From Candidatus Barnesiella excrementigallinarum (GTDB lineage: Bacteria; Bacteroidota; Bacteroidia; Bacteroidales; Barnesiellaceae), in NCBI GenBank assembly GCA_019114445.1, contig DXFL01000030.1:107287-171286 (forward strand): DNA of 64,000 nt, written 5' to 3'. Made by a program: the position numbers and the translations under genes. Below the pieces are notes generated by a model. It saw only the letters and a program-made list of their open reading frames with translations. It had not been told where the DNA came from and did not search any database. Shown here one piece after another: positions 54,033-64,000 of this stretch. Within the stretch, counting starts at the first letter, position 1, and each line of letters starts with the position of its first letter.

Positions 54033-55937
54033 ATGGAAATGGAAGCCGATAACATAGAACTACTCAAACAGATAAATCTTCCCGCCGACCTGCGCAAACT
54101 GCCGGTCGAAAAATTGCCAGAGGTTTGCGCCGAGATACGGCGATTCCTCATCGACTCGCTCTCGCACAACCCGGGCCACTTCGGGTCGAGCATGGGAGCT
54201 GTCGAATTGACCGTGGCGCTGCACTATGTGTTCGACACCCCTTACGACCGAATCGTATGGGACGTAGGGCACCAAGCCTACGGACACAAAATACTCACCG
54301 GCCGCCGGGAGCAATTCGATACCTGCCGCAAGTTGAACGGGCTGAGCGGATTTCCCAACCCGGCCGAAAGCGAATACGATGCCTTCATCGCCGGGCACGC
54401 TTCCAACTCCATATCGGCGGCATTGGGTATGGCCATAGCCACGCAACTGAAACACGAACGAAAGGAGCGCAAAGTCATTGCGGTCATCGGCGATGCCTCG
54501 ATTGCCGGAGGGTTGGCCTTCGAGGGATTGAACAACGCCTCGACCAATCCCAACAACCTGCTCATCATCTTGAACGACAACGATATGGCCATCGACCATA
54601 ACGTAGGCGGAATGAACGAATATTTGGTAAACATTACCACATCGAGAGGTTATAACAAGTTACGCTACGATGCTTACCGCACGTTGCGCAAACTGAATCT
54701 GATAGACGAAGACCACCGGGGCGCAATACTCCGGTTCAACAATAGCCTGAAAGCACTGCTCACCAAACAGCAGAACATATTCGAAGGGTTAAACATACGC
54801 TACTTCGGGCCCATCGACGGGCACAACGTCATCAATATCGTCAATAAACTCAACGATATAAAAGACATGACCGGGCCCAAGATACTCCACCTGCGCACCA
54901 TCAAGGGAAAAGGATACGCCCCGGCCGAAAAAGAGCCGACCATTTGGCATGCTCCGGGCTGCTTCAACCCCGAGACGGGCAACAGGATAGTGGCCAGTTC
55001 CGAACAAAAACCACCTAAATTTCAAGATGTATTCGGGCAAACTTTGGTCGAATTGGCCCAAAAGAACGACAAAATTACCGTAATCACCCCGGCCATGCCC
55101 ACCGGCAGTTCGGCCTGCTTCATGATGGAAAAATTCCCCAAAAGGTCTTTCGATGTAGGAATCTCCGAAGAACACGCCGTTACCTTTGCCGCCGGATTGG
55201 CCAAAGAGGGATTGCAACCCTTTTGCAGTATCTACTCTACATTCCTCCAACGGGGATTCGATGAGGTGATTCACGATGTCGCAATACAAAATTTACCCGT
55301 AACATTCTGCATAGACCGCGCCGGACTTGTGGGCGAAGATGGGGTTACCCATCATGGAGCTTTCGACATAAGCTACCTCCGTTGCATCCCCAATATGACC
55401 ATTGCCGCCCCTATGGACGAGCACTATCTGCGGCACCTCATGTATACGGCTCAATGTACCAACCACGGGCCATTTGCCATTCGTTATCCCAGAGGGAACG
55501 GCTCCCTTGTCGATTGGGAATGCCCCATGCAGGAAATTCCTATCGGGAAAGGCCGCAAGATATGCGACGGCGAAGAACTTGCCGTACTGAGTATCGGGAC
55601 CATAGGCATACCCGCCCGGCAGGCTGTATTGCGGGCCCATGAAGCCGGTGTAAATGCCGCCCTTTACGACATGATTTTCGTCAAGCCCCTCGACGAAGAA
55701 CTGCTTCACGAAATAGCTAAAAAATACAAGCGAATCGTCACGATCGAAGAGGGTTGTATAAACGGAGGATTCGGTAGTGCGATTTTGGAGTTTATGGCCG
55801 ACAACGGTTATTCACCTCGCATAAAAAGAATGGGTATCCCCGACAAATTCATACCGCAAGGCTCCGTAAAAGAGCTACACGCCTTGTGCGGCATAGACGA
55901 AGAGAACATTTATTCGACAATTATAGGCAACTGGTAA
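54033..55937 (+). CDS. dxs: 1-deoxy-D-xylulose-5-phosphate synthase
   Basis: 634 aa; [54 protein letters not shown]. Confidence 0.97.
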   Translation: MEMEADNIELLKQINLPADLRKLPVEKLPEVCAEIRRFLIDSLSHNPGHFGSSMGAVELTVALHYVFDTPYDRIVWDVGHQAYGHKILTGRREQFDTCRKLNGLSGFPNPAESEYDAFIAGHASNSISAALGMAIATQLKHERKERKVIAVIGDASIAGGLAFEGLNNASTNPNNLLIILNDNDMAIDHNVGGMNEYLVNITTSRGYNKLRYDAYRTLRKLNLIDEDHRGAILRFNNSLKALLTKQQNIFEGLNIRYFGPIDGHNVINIVNKLNDIKDMTGPKILHLRTIKGKGYAPAEKEPTIWHAPGCFNPETGNRIVASSEQKPPKFQDVFGQTLVELAQKNDKITVITPAMPTGSSACFMMEKFPKRSFDVGISEEHAVTFAAGLAKEGLQPFCSIYSTFLQRGFDEVIHDVAIQNLPVTFCIDRAGLVGEDGVTHHGAFDISYLRCIPNMTIAAPMDEHYLRHLMYTAQCTNHGPFAIRYPRGNGSLVDWECPMQEIPIGKGRKICDGEELAVLSIGTIGIPARQAVLRAHEAGVNAALYDMIFVKPLDEELLHEIAKKYKRIVTIEEGCINGGFGSAILEFMADNGYSPRIKRMGIPDKFIPQGSVKELHALCGIDEENIYSTIIGNW

Positions 55938-55953
55938 ACAAAAAGGCACTGTT

Positions 55954-57288
55954 ATGAAAATAATCATCGCCGGAGCTGGAGAAGTAGGAACCCACTTGGC
56001 CAAGCTTCTTTCCCGGGAAGAACAAGACATTATCCTCATCGACAAAGACGAAGAGAAACTGCGGGAACTCGATGCAAATTACAACCTGATGACTATCGTG
56101 GGAAATCCCACCGCATTCCAAACTTTGAAACAAGCCGAAGTTCATCAAGCCGATTTGTTTATCGCTGTCATGCCTTTTGAAACCCGCAACATCATGGCTT
56201 GTACCATGGCCTCGAAATTAGGAGCGAAAAAAACACTGGCGAGAGTGGACAATTATGAATATCTGTTACCCGAAAACAAAGCTTTTTTCGATAGTTTGGG
56301 TGTAAATGAGCTTATTTATCCCGAAAAACTGGCAGCCGAAGAGGTAATAACTGCTCTGAAACATACTTGGACCCGCAACTGGTTTGAACTTTGTAACGGC
56401 GAACTGATTGTATTAAGCGTGAAACTGCACGACAATGCAAAAATACTAAACAAAAAACTGTTCGAACTCACCACGGCCGACAGCCAATACCACATTGCGG
56501 CCATCAAACGAATGCACGAAACCATTATCCCAAGAGGTAGCGATGAGATAAAATCGGGCGACATCGCCTATTTTACCACCACACCCAATCATATTCGGGA
56601 AATTCAGGAACTATCGGGCGAAACAGAAACAGATATCCACAAAGTAATGATTATGGGGGGCAGCCGAATAGCCATTCGCATATCGAGCTATGCCCCCGAC
56701 GACATGACAATAAAACTCATCGAGTGCGACAGGCAAAAAAGTTACAAACTGGCCGAGTATATGAACGATGTAATTATCATACAAGGCGACGGCCGCAATG
56801 TAGATCTGTTGAAAGAAGAGGGTATTCGCGACATGGATGCGTTCATTGCCTTGACCGACAGTTCGGAAACCAATATACTCTCCTGCCTCACCGCCAAAGA
56901 GTTAGGCGTAAACAAAACCATTGCCGAAGTGGAGAATATCCAGTTTATCTCGACAGCCGAACGGTTGAACATCGGGAACATCATCAACAAGAAACTATTG
57001 GCTGCAAGCCGTATTTTCCAGTTGCTGCTCGACGAAGACTCCTCGAATGCCAAATGCCTCGCCCTATCCGATGCCGAAGTGGTAGAATTGGTCGCAAAAG
57101 AGAACTCAAAAATCACCAAAGCTCCGGTAAAAGAACTGAAACTGCCTACCGACCTCACAATTGGCGGACTAGTTCGCGACGGTCACGGTATGATTGTAAC
57201 CGGTAATACCCATATACAACCCAACGACCATGTCGTCATTTTCTGTTTAGACACAGCCTTACACAAAATAGAGAAGCTATTCAATTAA
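55954..57288 (+). CDS. trkA: Trk system potassium transport regulatory subunit TrkA
   Basis: 444 aa; two NAD-binding/RCK halves (IIIAGAGEVGTHLAKLLSREEQDIILIDKDEEKL). Confidence 0.96.
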   Translation: MKIIIAGAGEVGTHLAKLLSREEQDIILIDKDEEKLRELDANYNLMTIVGNPTAFQTLKQAEVHQADLFIAVMPFETRNIMACTMASKLGAKKTLARVDNYEYLLPENKAFFDSLGVNELIYPEKLAAEEVITALKHTWTRNWFELCNGELIVLSVKLHDNAKILNKKLFELTTADSQYHIAAIKRMHETIIPRGSDEIKSGDIAYFTTTPNHIREIQELSGETETDIHKVMIMGGSRIAIRISSYAPDDMTIKLIECDRQKSYKLAEYMNDVIIIQGDGRNVDLLKEEGIRDMDAFIALTDSSETNILSCLTAKELGVNKTIAEVENIQFISTAERLNIGNIINKKLLAASRIFQLLLDEDSSNAKCLALSDAEVVELVAKENSKITKAPVKELKLPTDLTIGGLVRDGHGMIVTGNTHIQPNDHVVIFCLDTALHKIEKLFN

Positions 57289-57296
57289 CACTTGCT

Positions 57297-58760
57297 ATGG
57301 CTAAAATCAATTTTCGCGTCATACTCAAATTCATAGGGATACTGTTGTGCATGGAAGCGGTATTCATGCTCATGCCGCTTTTGGTAGCCCTTTATTACGA
57401 CGACGGCGATGCTCCGGCATTCATCAAATCCATTTTAATTACAGCACTCGCAGGGTGTGCTCTATTCTATTTTTTCAAAGATTCCCGCAACGAAGTAGGC
57501 AAACGGGAAAGCTATTTGGTAGTCACTTCCATTTGGTTTTTTTTTACAATATTCGGGATGTTGCCATTCTGCTTCATGCCCAACTCCATGAGTATTACCG
57601 ATGCCTTCTTTGAAACCGTATCGGGGCTAACCACCACAGGGGCATCGGTTCTCAAAAACGTAGAAACCCTGCCCCACGGCATTCTATTTTGGCGAAGTTT
57701 TTCACAACTTATCGGAGGTATGGGGATAATCCTGTTGACCATAGCCATACTCCCCATGCTCAACCATCAGGGAGGATTACTCCTTTTCAACTCCGAAGTG
57801 ACCGGTATAACTCACGAAAAACTAAAACCCAAAATCGGAGAGACCTCCAAAAAACTATGGAGCGTATATGTATCGCTCACCGCAATACTCTGTATTCTAC
57901 TCTGTTTGGGCCCCATGAAACCGTTCGATGCCATTTGCCATGCATTCAGCACTATGGCCACTGGTGGGTTTTCTACTAAACAAGCAAGCCTAAGCCACTG
58001 GAACTCACCTTATATCGACTATGTAATCACTATATTTACATTCATAGCAGGTATAAATTTTGCTTTGGTATATCGAGCAGTTACCGGCGATTTCAAAAAA
58101 TTATTCTCCAACGAAGAGACTAAATGGTATACTGTAATTACACTGGGTGCCACTTCCCTTGTAGTCTTGGGATTGTATCTTACCGGACAAAACGGCACCT
58201 TTGAAGAGACCCTACGAATATCGTTAACCCAAGTCGTAACTGTCATTACCAGCACCGGATATACTGTTGGAGATTATGTAGCATGGGGACCCTTCTTCAC
58301 CACCATATTCCTGCTGCTTATGTTTTTCGGGGCTTGTGCCGGGTCGACTTGCGGTGGAGCAAAAATAGACCGTTTGGTGGTACTGGCCAAAAACACGAAA
58401 AACGAATTTTACCGGGCGATACACCCCAATGCCATACTGCCTGTACGGGTTAACAAGAAAGCTATTTCCCACGAAGTAGTTTCCAAAATACTGGCATTTA
58501 TCCTAGTGTATGTAATGGTACTCATTGCCGGTTCGGTCATTCTTTCGGCATTAGGGCTTTCCATTGAAGAAGCGTTCGGCTCTACCCTATCCTGCCTGAG
58601 TAACATAGGTCCGGGAGCCGGGGCTACGGGCCCGGCCGGGAACTATGCCTTCATTCCCACAATAGGCAAATGGGTACTCTCCATCATCATGCTGGTAGGC
58701 CGTCTCGAGCTCTTTACCGTACTTATTCTGTTTACCTCCTATTTTTGGAAAAACTCATAA
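57297..58760 (+). CDS. trkH: Trk/Ktr potassium uptake transmembrane subunit
   Basis: 487 aa; FETVSGLTTTGASV, STMATGGFSTKQAS, GACAGSTCGGAKIDR, SNIGPGAG. Confidence 0.96.
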   Translation: MAKINFRVILKFIGILLCMEAVFMLMPLLVALYYDDGDAPAFIKSILITALAGCALFYFFKDSRNEVGKRESYLVVTSIWFFFTIFGMLPFCFMPNSMSITDAFFETVSGLTTTGASVLKNVETLPHGILFWRSFSQLIGGMGIILLTIAILPMLNHQGGLLLFNSEVTGITHEKLKPKIGETSKKLWSVYVSLTAILCILLCLGPMKPFDAICHAFSTMATGGFSTKQASLSHWNSPYIDYVITIFTFIAGINFALVYRAVTGDFKKLFSNEETKWYTVITLGATSLVVLGLYLTGQNGTFEETLRISLTQVVTVITSTGYTVGDYVAWGPFFTTIFLLLMFFGACAGSTCGGAKIDRLVVLAKNTKNEFYRAIHPNAILPVRVNKKAISHEVVSKILAFILVYVMVLIAGSVILSALGLSIEEAFGSTLSCLSNIGPGAGATGPAGNYAFIPTIGKWVLSIIMLVGRLELFTVLILFTSYFWKNS

Positions 58761-58829
58761 AGTCACTTATAAATCGCCGACTTTTCGCTATATTTGTACT
58801 TGAATACCAACTACAATATTTTTCCTTAT

Positions 58830-61322
58830 ATGCCTACTAATCAAGAACGAAATAAAACGACAAACACCACCGAAGAGGCCGCCGAAGAGTCTGTATCCAA
58901 GACAGGCAGGATTAAAACGCTCCTGAAAAACGAACGGATAAACTTCACTATCGGTATCGTACTGGTTATTTTTTCGCTCTATTTGGCGATAGCCTTTATC
59001 TCGTTCCTATTCACCGGAAGCGCCGACCAAAGCAAGATAGAAAACCTGTCGATAAGCGAATTGTCGTCGATTAAAAACGATATACAAAACTGGACAGGAG
59101 CATTGGGTGCGTACCTCTCCAACCTTTTGATAAACCGGTGGATGGGCATATCGGCCTTCATCGCTGTCCTGTGGCTGTATGTTGTAGGTCGTAATTTCAT
59201 GAAGGTGACCCATACCCGCATGATACGTTTTACCATCACCTGTGCCCTTTCCATCATTGTGCTGTCGCTCTTTTTCGGGTTTATATTCATGCACAGCTAC
59301 AACGACACATTTCTTTTCTTGGGAGGCTATCACGGATACTACATCACCCTTTGGCTAAATGCGTGGATAGGCCCGTGGGGAACAGCGTTGTTCATCGCGG
59401 CCCTCACCATCATATTGCTCGTGCATCTGAGCTATAAAACCATCGAATACATACGTCGAATCTCTGCCGTCAACCTTCCGAAGAAAGCCATACAAGCGAT
59501 AAAAAATAAAAACAATACGTTGAAAAACAACGACGAGGAAGAAGAGAACGAGACAGGGAACGACAACGAAGAGATTGTGATCGACGATACCCCCCAACCG
59601 TCGGAGGAATATGCAGCCGACGAACAATTTACCGGACAGTTGCCCCAATACCCCGACGATCCGGTAGAATCAATTCCCACCCCCGAAGAGATTCAAGAAG
59701 AAACCGGGCCAAACAAAGAGGAACCGAAACGGTTGACAATCGAAACCGACGATCCCTCGTTTGTTATCGAAACAGCCGAAACCGAAGTTTTGGCTACACA
59801 GGCAGCTCCTATGGAAGATTACGACCCCACCAAAGACCTTTCGCACTACAAGCGTCCCACATTCGATTTGCTGGACAAACGCGAAAACTGCGAAGTGGAA
59901 ATCAACATGGAGGAGCAAGCCGCCAATAAGAAACTGATTACCGATACCTTGAAAAATTACAACATCGGTATCAGCTCCATCACGGCAACCATCGGCCCCA
60001 CCGTTACGCTTTACGAAATAAAGCCCGAAGCCGGTGTACGAATTGCCCGCATCAAAAGTCTCGAAAACGATATTGCCCTCAGTCTGTCGGCACTGGGTAT
60101 CCGCATTATCGCACCTATTCCCGGCAAAGGGACAGTAGGTATCGAAGTACCCAACAAAGACCCCAAAACCGTGTCGATGTATTCGGTTTTGGCTTCCAAA
60201 AAATTTCAAGAGTGCAAATACGAATTGCCATTGGCATTGGGGAAAAGCATTACCAACGAAGTCTACATTGCCGACCTCTGCAAAATGCCGCACATTTTGG
60301 TGGCCGGCGCTACCGGACAGGGAAAATCGGTAGGGCTGAATGCCATTATCACCTCGCTGCTCTATAAGAAACACCCGGCGCAGCTCAAATTCGTGCTGGT
60401 CGACCCCAAAATGGTCGAATTTAGCATATACTCGGTCATCGAGCGACATTTCATGGCCAAATTACCCGACGCCGAAAAAGCGGTGATTACCGAGAGCGAT
60501 AAAGTAATAGCAACCTTAAACTCGCTTTGTATCGAGATGGATAACCGGTACGCCCTGCTCGCCAAAGCCAACGTGAGAACCATCAAAGAGTACAACGACG
60601 AGTTTATCCACCGTCGGCTCAATCCCAATAACGGGCACAGATTCATGCCCTATATCGTTGTCATCATCGACGAGTTTGCCGACTTAATCATGATGGCAGG
60701 CCGAGATGTAGAAATGCCCATCGCACGTATCGCCCAAAAAGCCAGAGCCGTGGGTATCCACATGATCATTGCCACACAACGGCCCTCTACAACCGTCATT
60801 ACCGGTAATATCAAGGCAAACTTCCCGGCTCGTATCGCATTCAGGGTAATGCAAATGGTCGACTCCCGCACCATTCTCGATGCTCCCGGCGCCAATCAAC
60901 TCATCGGACGAGGCGATATGCTGTTTACCGAAGGCGGAGATTTAAAACGAATCCAATGTGCGTTTATCGATACCCCCGAGGTAAAACGCATTTGCGAATA
61001 CATCAGCAACCAGCAAGGATATCCCGAAGCATACGAACTCCCGGAATACAAAAATACCGAAACCGAATTGGGGAGTGGAGGGAACGACCTGAGCAGCAGA
61101 GACCCGCTGTTCGAAGAGGCCGCCAAAGTAATTGTCGTTTCGGGTACAGCCTCCACATCGTCCCTGCAACGCCGATTCTCTATCGGGTATAACCGGGCCG
61201 GTCGCCTCATGGACCAACTCGAAGCCGCCGGTATCGTAGGCCCGAGCGAAGGCGGGAAAGCCCGCCAGATTTTAGTCATGGATCTTATGGCACTTGAAAA
61301 TAAACTCGACTCAATGAAATGA
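58830..61322 (+). CDS. ftsK: DNA translocase FtsK/SpoIIIE
   Basis: N-terminal TM segments, motor motifs GATGQGKSVGLNAII, VVIIDEFADLIM, C-terminal gamma domain. Start at MPTNQE preferred because the ORF start overlaps a -7 motif (TATATTTG 58789-58796). Confidence 0.96.
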   Translation: MPTNQERNKTTNTTEEAAEESVSKTGRIKTLLKNERINFTIGIVLVIFSLYLAIAFISFLFTGSADQSKIENLSISELSSIKNDIQNWTGALGAYLSNLLINRWMGISAFIAVLWLYVVGRNFMKVTHTRMIRFTITCALSIIVLSLFFGFIFMHSYNDTFLFLGGYHGYYITLWLNAWIGPWGTALFIAALTIILLVHLSYKTIEYIRRISAVNLPKKAIQAIKNKNNTLKNNDEEEENETGNDNEEIVIDDTPQPSEEYAADEQFTGQLPQYPDDPVESIPTPEEIQEETGPNKEEPKRLTIETDDPSFVIETAETEVLATQAAPMEDYDPTKDLSHYKRPTFDLLDKRENCEVEINMEEQAANKKLITDTLKNYNIGISSITATIGPTVTLYEIKPEAGVRIARIKSLENDIALSLSALGIRIIAPIPGKGTVGIEVPNKDPKTVSMYSVLASKKFQECKYELPLALGKSITNEVYIADLCKMPHILVAGATGQGKSVGLNAIITSLLYKKHPAQLKFVLVDPKMVEFSIYSVIERHFMAKLPDAEKAVITESDKVIATLNSLCIEMDNRYALLAKANVRTIKEYNDEFIHRRLNPNNGHRFMPYIVVIIDEFADLIMMAGRDVEMPIARIAQKARAVGIHMIIATQRPSTTVITGNIKANFPARIAFRVMQMVDSRTILDAPGANQLIGRGDMLFTEGGDLKRIQCAFIDTPEVKRICEYISNQQGYPEAYELPEYKNTETELGSGGNDLSSRDPLFEEAAKVIVVSGTASTSSLQRRFSIGYNRAGRLMDQLEAAGIVGPSEGGKARQILVMDLMALENKLDSMK

Positions 61323-61954
61323 AAACAAACCGTATCCTGTTATATTGCACCATACTCCTCGCAGCTCTATGCGCCGAACCGGTTGTCGCACAAAGCGGCA
61401 CCGAAGCATTGGACAAAGCGGTAAGTAAACTGGAAGCCTCGAACGGGACTTCGGCGGCCTTCACGTTGACCCTGTTCAACGCGTTGAACGAACCGGTGGA
61501 AAAACAATCCGGCACCCTGAAATTACGGGGAGACAAATTCTATTGGAAAACCGGGACCATGACCGTATGGTACAACGGGAAACAACAATGGGCTTACTTA
61601 AACGGCGAAGTAAACCTGACCGAACCGACGGCCGAAGAAATAGCCGCCGTGAATCCCTATATCCTTATCAATACCTACAAACAAAATTTTCAGGTAAAGG
61701 CATTGAAAGCCAAAAACAACAAAGAGAGCATATCGGAACTCACCCCCAAGAAAAAGGGGTCGAACATCGAACGAATTGTCGTTACAATCAACACGACAAC
61801 ATGGACACCCTCTGCTTTCACAATCTATTTCAGCGACCGTACCCACAGCCACATCGTCCTTTCGAAATACCTAACAGGACAAAACTTTCCCAACTCGACA
61901 TTTGTTTTTGATCCTAAACAGTATCCCGACGCCGAACTCATTGATTTACGCTAA
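61319..61954 (+). CDS. LolA-like outer membrane lipoprotein carrier protein
   Basis: 211 aa; signal peptide, GTLKLRGDKFYWKTGTMTVWYNGKQQWAYL; ATGA overlap with ftsK. Confidence 0.85.
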   Translation: MKTNRILLYCTILLAALCAEPVVAQSGTEALDKAVSKLEASNGTSAAFTLTLFNALNEPVEKQSGTLKLRGDKFYWKTGTMTVWYNGKQQWAYLNGEVNLTEPTAEEIAAVNPYILINTYKQNFQVKALKAKNNKESISELTPKKKGSNIERIVVTINTTTWTPSAFTIYFSDRTHSHIVLSKYLTGQNFPNSTFVFDPKQYPDAELIDLR

Positions 61955-61972
61955 CACAAAAAAGATAAAATT

Positions 61973-62920
61973 ATGGAACAAAATGAACGCATCCGTTGCT
62001 TGATTATCGGTTCCGGCCCCGCCGGTTATACCGCTGCCATATATGCATCCCGGGCAAACTTGTCGCCGGTTTTATACGAAGGTATGCAACCCGGAGGACA
62101 ACTGACCACCACCAGCGAAGTGGAAAATTTCCCCGGTTATCCCGAAGGTATTTCGGGATTCGACATGATGGAGGATTTGAAAAAACAGGCCGGACGATTC
62201 GGTACCGACATTCGTCGCGGAATCGCCACTGCGGCCGACTTCTCCCAAAAGCCCTACCGCATTACCATCGACGGTGAAAAAGTTGTCGAGGCCGACGCCA
62301 TCATCATCTCGACCGGAGCCTCGGCCAAATACTTAGGGCTTCCCGACGAGGCCAAATATGCCGGCATGGGAGTCTCGGCCTGTGCTACCTGCGATGGATT
62401 TTTCTACCGCAAAAAAATCGTGGCTGTGGTTGGTGGGGGCGACACCGCTTGCGAAGAGGCCGAATACCTCTCTCACTTAGCCTCCAAAGTATACCTCATC
62501 GTGCGGAAAAACTACTTGCGGGCATCGAGTATCATGCAGCAACGGGTACAGGAAAATCCCAATATCGAAATCCTGTTCGAGACCCAAGCCGAAGGTCTGT
62601 TCGGTGAAAACGGCGTAGAGGGAGTACATTTGGTCAAAGGAAAAGATACCGATCACGAAGAACATTACGACCTGCCCATCGACGGCTTCTTCCTCGCCAT
62701 CGGCCATACCCCCAATACCAACATATTCAAAGGCGCTATCGACCTCGACGAGAATGGCTATATCGTCACGGCTCCGCATACCACCGAGACCAATATGGCC
62801 GGCGTATTTGCGGCCGGCGACGTGGCCGATCCCCGTTACCGGCAAGCCATCACGGCTGCGGCTTCGGGCTGTAAGGCGGCTATCGATGCCGAACGTTACC
62901 TCATCAACAACAACCTGTAA
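61973..62920 (+). CDS. trxB: Thioredoxin-disulfide reductase
   Basis: 315 aa; GSGPAGYTAAIYASRANL, CATCDGFFY active site, GGGDTACEEA. Confidence 0.98.
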   Translation: MEQNERIRCLIIGSGPAGYTAAIYASRANLSPVLYEGMQPGGQLTTTSEVENFPGYPEGISGFDMMEDLKKQAGRFGTDIRRGIATAADFSQKPYRITIDGEKVVEADAIIISTGASAKYLGLPDEAKYAGMGVSACATCDGFFYRKKIVAVVGGGDTACEEAEYLSHLASKVYLIVRKNYLRASSIMQQRVQENPNIEILFETQAEGLFGENGVEGVHLVKGKDTDHEEHYDLPIDGFFLAIGHTPNTNIFKGAIDLDENGYIVTAPHTTETNMAGVFAAGDVADPRYRQAITAAASGCKAAIDAERYLINNNL

Positions 62921-62940
62921 AAATAGCTTTTACACATATT

Positions 62941-62980
62941 TTTAGGGCATGAACTCAACCATTCATGCCCTAAATTTTTT
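62941..62980 (+). terminator. Intrinsic terminator downstream of trxB
   Basis: TTTAGGGCATGAA-ctcaacca-TTCATGCCCTAAA-TTTTTT, 13-bp perfect stem. Confidence 0.92.
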
Positions 62981-63088
62981 ATACGCCATATCCTGTTTAT
63001 CACATAAAATTATAGTTTTTACTCTTTTAAGAGACAATATATCAATTTTTTGCGTATTTTTGTGCTGTAAAACATAGTTATAAGACAA

Positions 63089-63790
63089 ATGGTTAAGAAA
63101 AGCACCTTAGAATCGATTTTACAAAAAGAAATGTCTGATTTTTGGGCCATACTCGGGAATGAGGAAAAACGTCTTATTGCCGAAAATTTTAAAATTCAGA
63201 ATTTCAAGAAGAACGAAATCATTTATAGTGAGGGTGAGAATCCTACACAACTAATGTGCTTACTCAAAGGGAAAGTAAAAATCTACAAAGACGGAGTGGG
63301 CGGACGCAGCCAAATTATCCGGTTAATACGTCCTGTCCAATACTTCGGTTACCGCGCCTATTTTTCACGTGAAGCCTATGTAACCGCCGCTGCCGCCATC
63401 GAAAACTCTACCGTGGGATTCCTGCCCATGTCGCTCGTCGAAGAGTATATCCGCAACAACAACGATTTGGCTTGGTTCTTCATCAAAGAGTTGTCCAACG
63501 ATTTGGGTATATCCGACGCCCGCACCGTAAACCTCACCCAAAAACATATCCGGGGAAGACTGGCCGAATCGTTGCTGGTTCTGAAAGAGAACTACGGAGT
63601 GGAAGAAGATGGCCTCACCCTCAACATTTATATGGCACGGGAGGATTTGGCCAATTTGTCGAACATGACTACCTCGAACGCCATTCGCACCCTGTCGAGC
63701 TTCACCAACGAGAAAATCATCACAGTCGATGGTCGACGCATACAAATCATCGACGAAGAGCGTCTGCGCAAAATAAGTAAATTCGGATAA
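63089..63790 (+). CDS. Crp/Fnr family transcriptional regulator
   Basis: 233 aa; cyclic-nucleotide-binding-like N-terminus and Crp-type HTH (LTLNIYMAREDLANLSNMTTSNAIRTLSSFTNEKII). Confidence 0.93.
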   Translation: MVKKSTLESILQKEMSDFWAILGNEEKRLIAENFKIQNFKKNEIIYSEGENPTQLMCLLKGKVKIYKDGVGGRSQIIRLIRPVQYFGYRAYFSREAYVTAAAAIENSTVGFLPMSLVEEYIRNNNDLAWFFIKELSNDLGISDARTVNLTQKHIRGRLAESLLVLKENYGVEEDGLTLNIYMAREDLANLSNMTTSNAIRTLSSFTNEKIITVDGRRIQIIDEERLRKISKFG

Positions 63791-63809
63791 ACCTAAATAC
63801 CCCCATACA

Positions 63810-63842
63810 AAAAAAGCTCCGGCAATTTACCGGGGCTTTTTT
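63810..63842. terminator. Bidirectional intrinsic terminator between Crp/Fnr gene and GH3 gene
   Basis: AAAAAAGCTCCGG-caattta-CCGGGGCTTTTTT. Confidence 0.85.
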
Positions 63843-63864
63843 CGTACAGATATGATCGCAAAGC

Positions 63865-64000
63865 CTATCTCAATTCAAAGGATACTTGCGATTTTATATC
63901 GCTGGACGAGGCACCTATCAAGGCTTCGAATTTACCCGGCTCGGCCACCCATTCGTGTTTCGCTTCGTCGAAATACGAAAGGCTTGCACGGTCGATGGTA
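63865..64000 (-). CDS. C-terminal end of a GH3 family beta-glucosidase-like protein (Fn3-like domain), partial
   Basis: Minus-strand translation ...TIDRASLSYFDEAKHEWVAEPGKFEALIGASSSDIKSQVSFELR*, typical GH3 C-terminal Fn3-like end. Confidence 0.75.
   Translation of the reverse strand, partial: TIDRASLSYFDEAKHEWVAEPGKFEALIGASSSDIKSQVSFELR

Overview
This is a Bacteroidales-type chromosomal window: Bacteroidetes -7 promoter motifs (TAnnTTTG), a SusC/SusD system and type IX secretion sorting domains. Most of it is recognisable. (1) Two tandem RND tripartite efflux loci on the minus strand. The first has a TetR regulator. The second is followed by an LpxA-like acyltransferase whose active site looks divergent. 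(2) A predicted dextran / alpha-1,6-glucan utilisation locus on the minus strand: SusF-like secreted protein, SusC, SusD, SusE-like, GH66, GH31, GH97, with a divergent membrane-bound DUF6377/SusR-like regulator. (3) Malic enzyme and an EFR1-type ferredoxin. (4) A guaB / PPIase x3 / OstA / mutL / yaaA cluster. (5) recQ-clpX-clpP-tig. (6) A phenylalanine/tyrosine operon (pheA, aminotransferase, DAHP synthase-chorismate mutase, tyrA). (7) dxs, trkA, trkH, ftsK, lolA-like, trxB and a Crp/Fnr regulator, then the end of a GH3 gene. The best hidden signal is upstream of pheA and absent from the ORF track. It is a 19-aa leader peptide, MKNFDFAYYFDFYFYFEPK (10 of 19 residues Phe or Tyr), preceded by a good Bacteroidetes promoter. 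It is followed by an intrinsic terminator and a mutually exclusive 13-bp antiterminator, which is the layout of a ribosome-mediated transcription attenuator for combined Phe/Tyr synthesis. Other non-obvious signals are a 19-bp palindrome over the tetR promoter, PUL-internal hairpins, an unlisted 59-aa membrane protein before dxs, and a MutL lacking recognisable endonuclease motifs. All family calls come from reading the translations; no database search was run.
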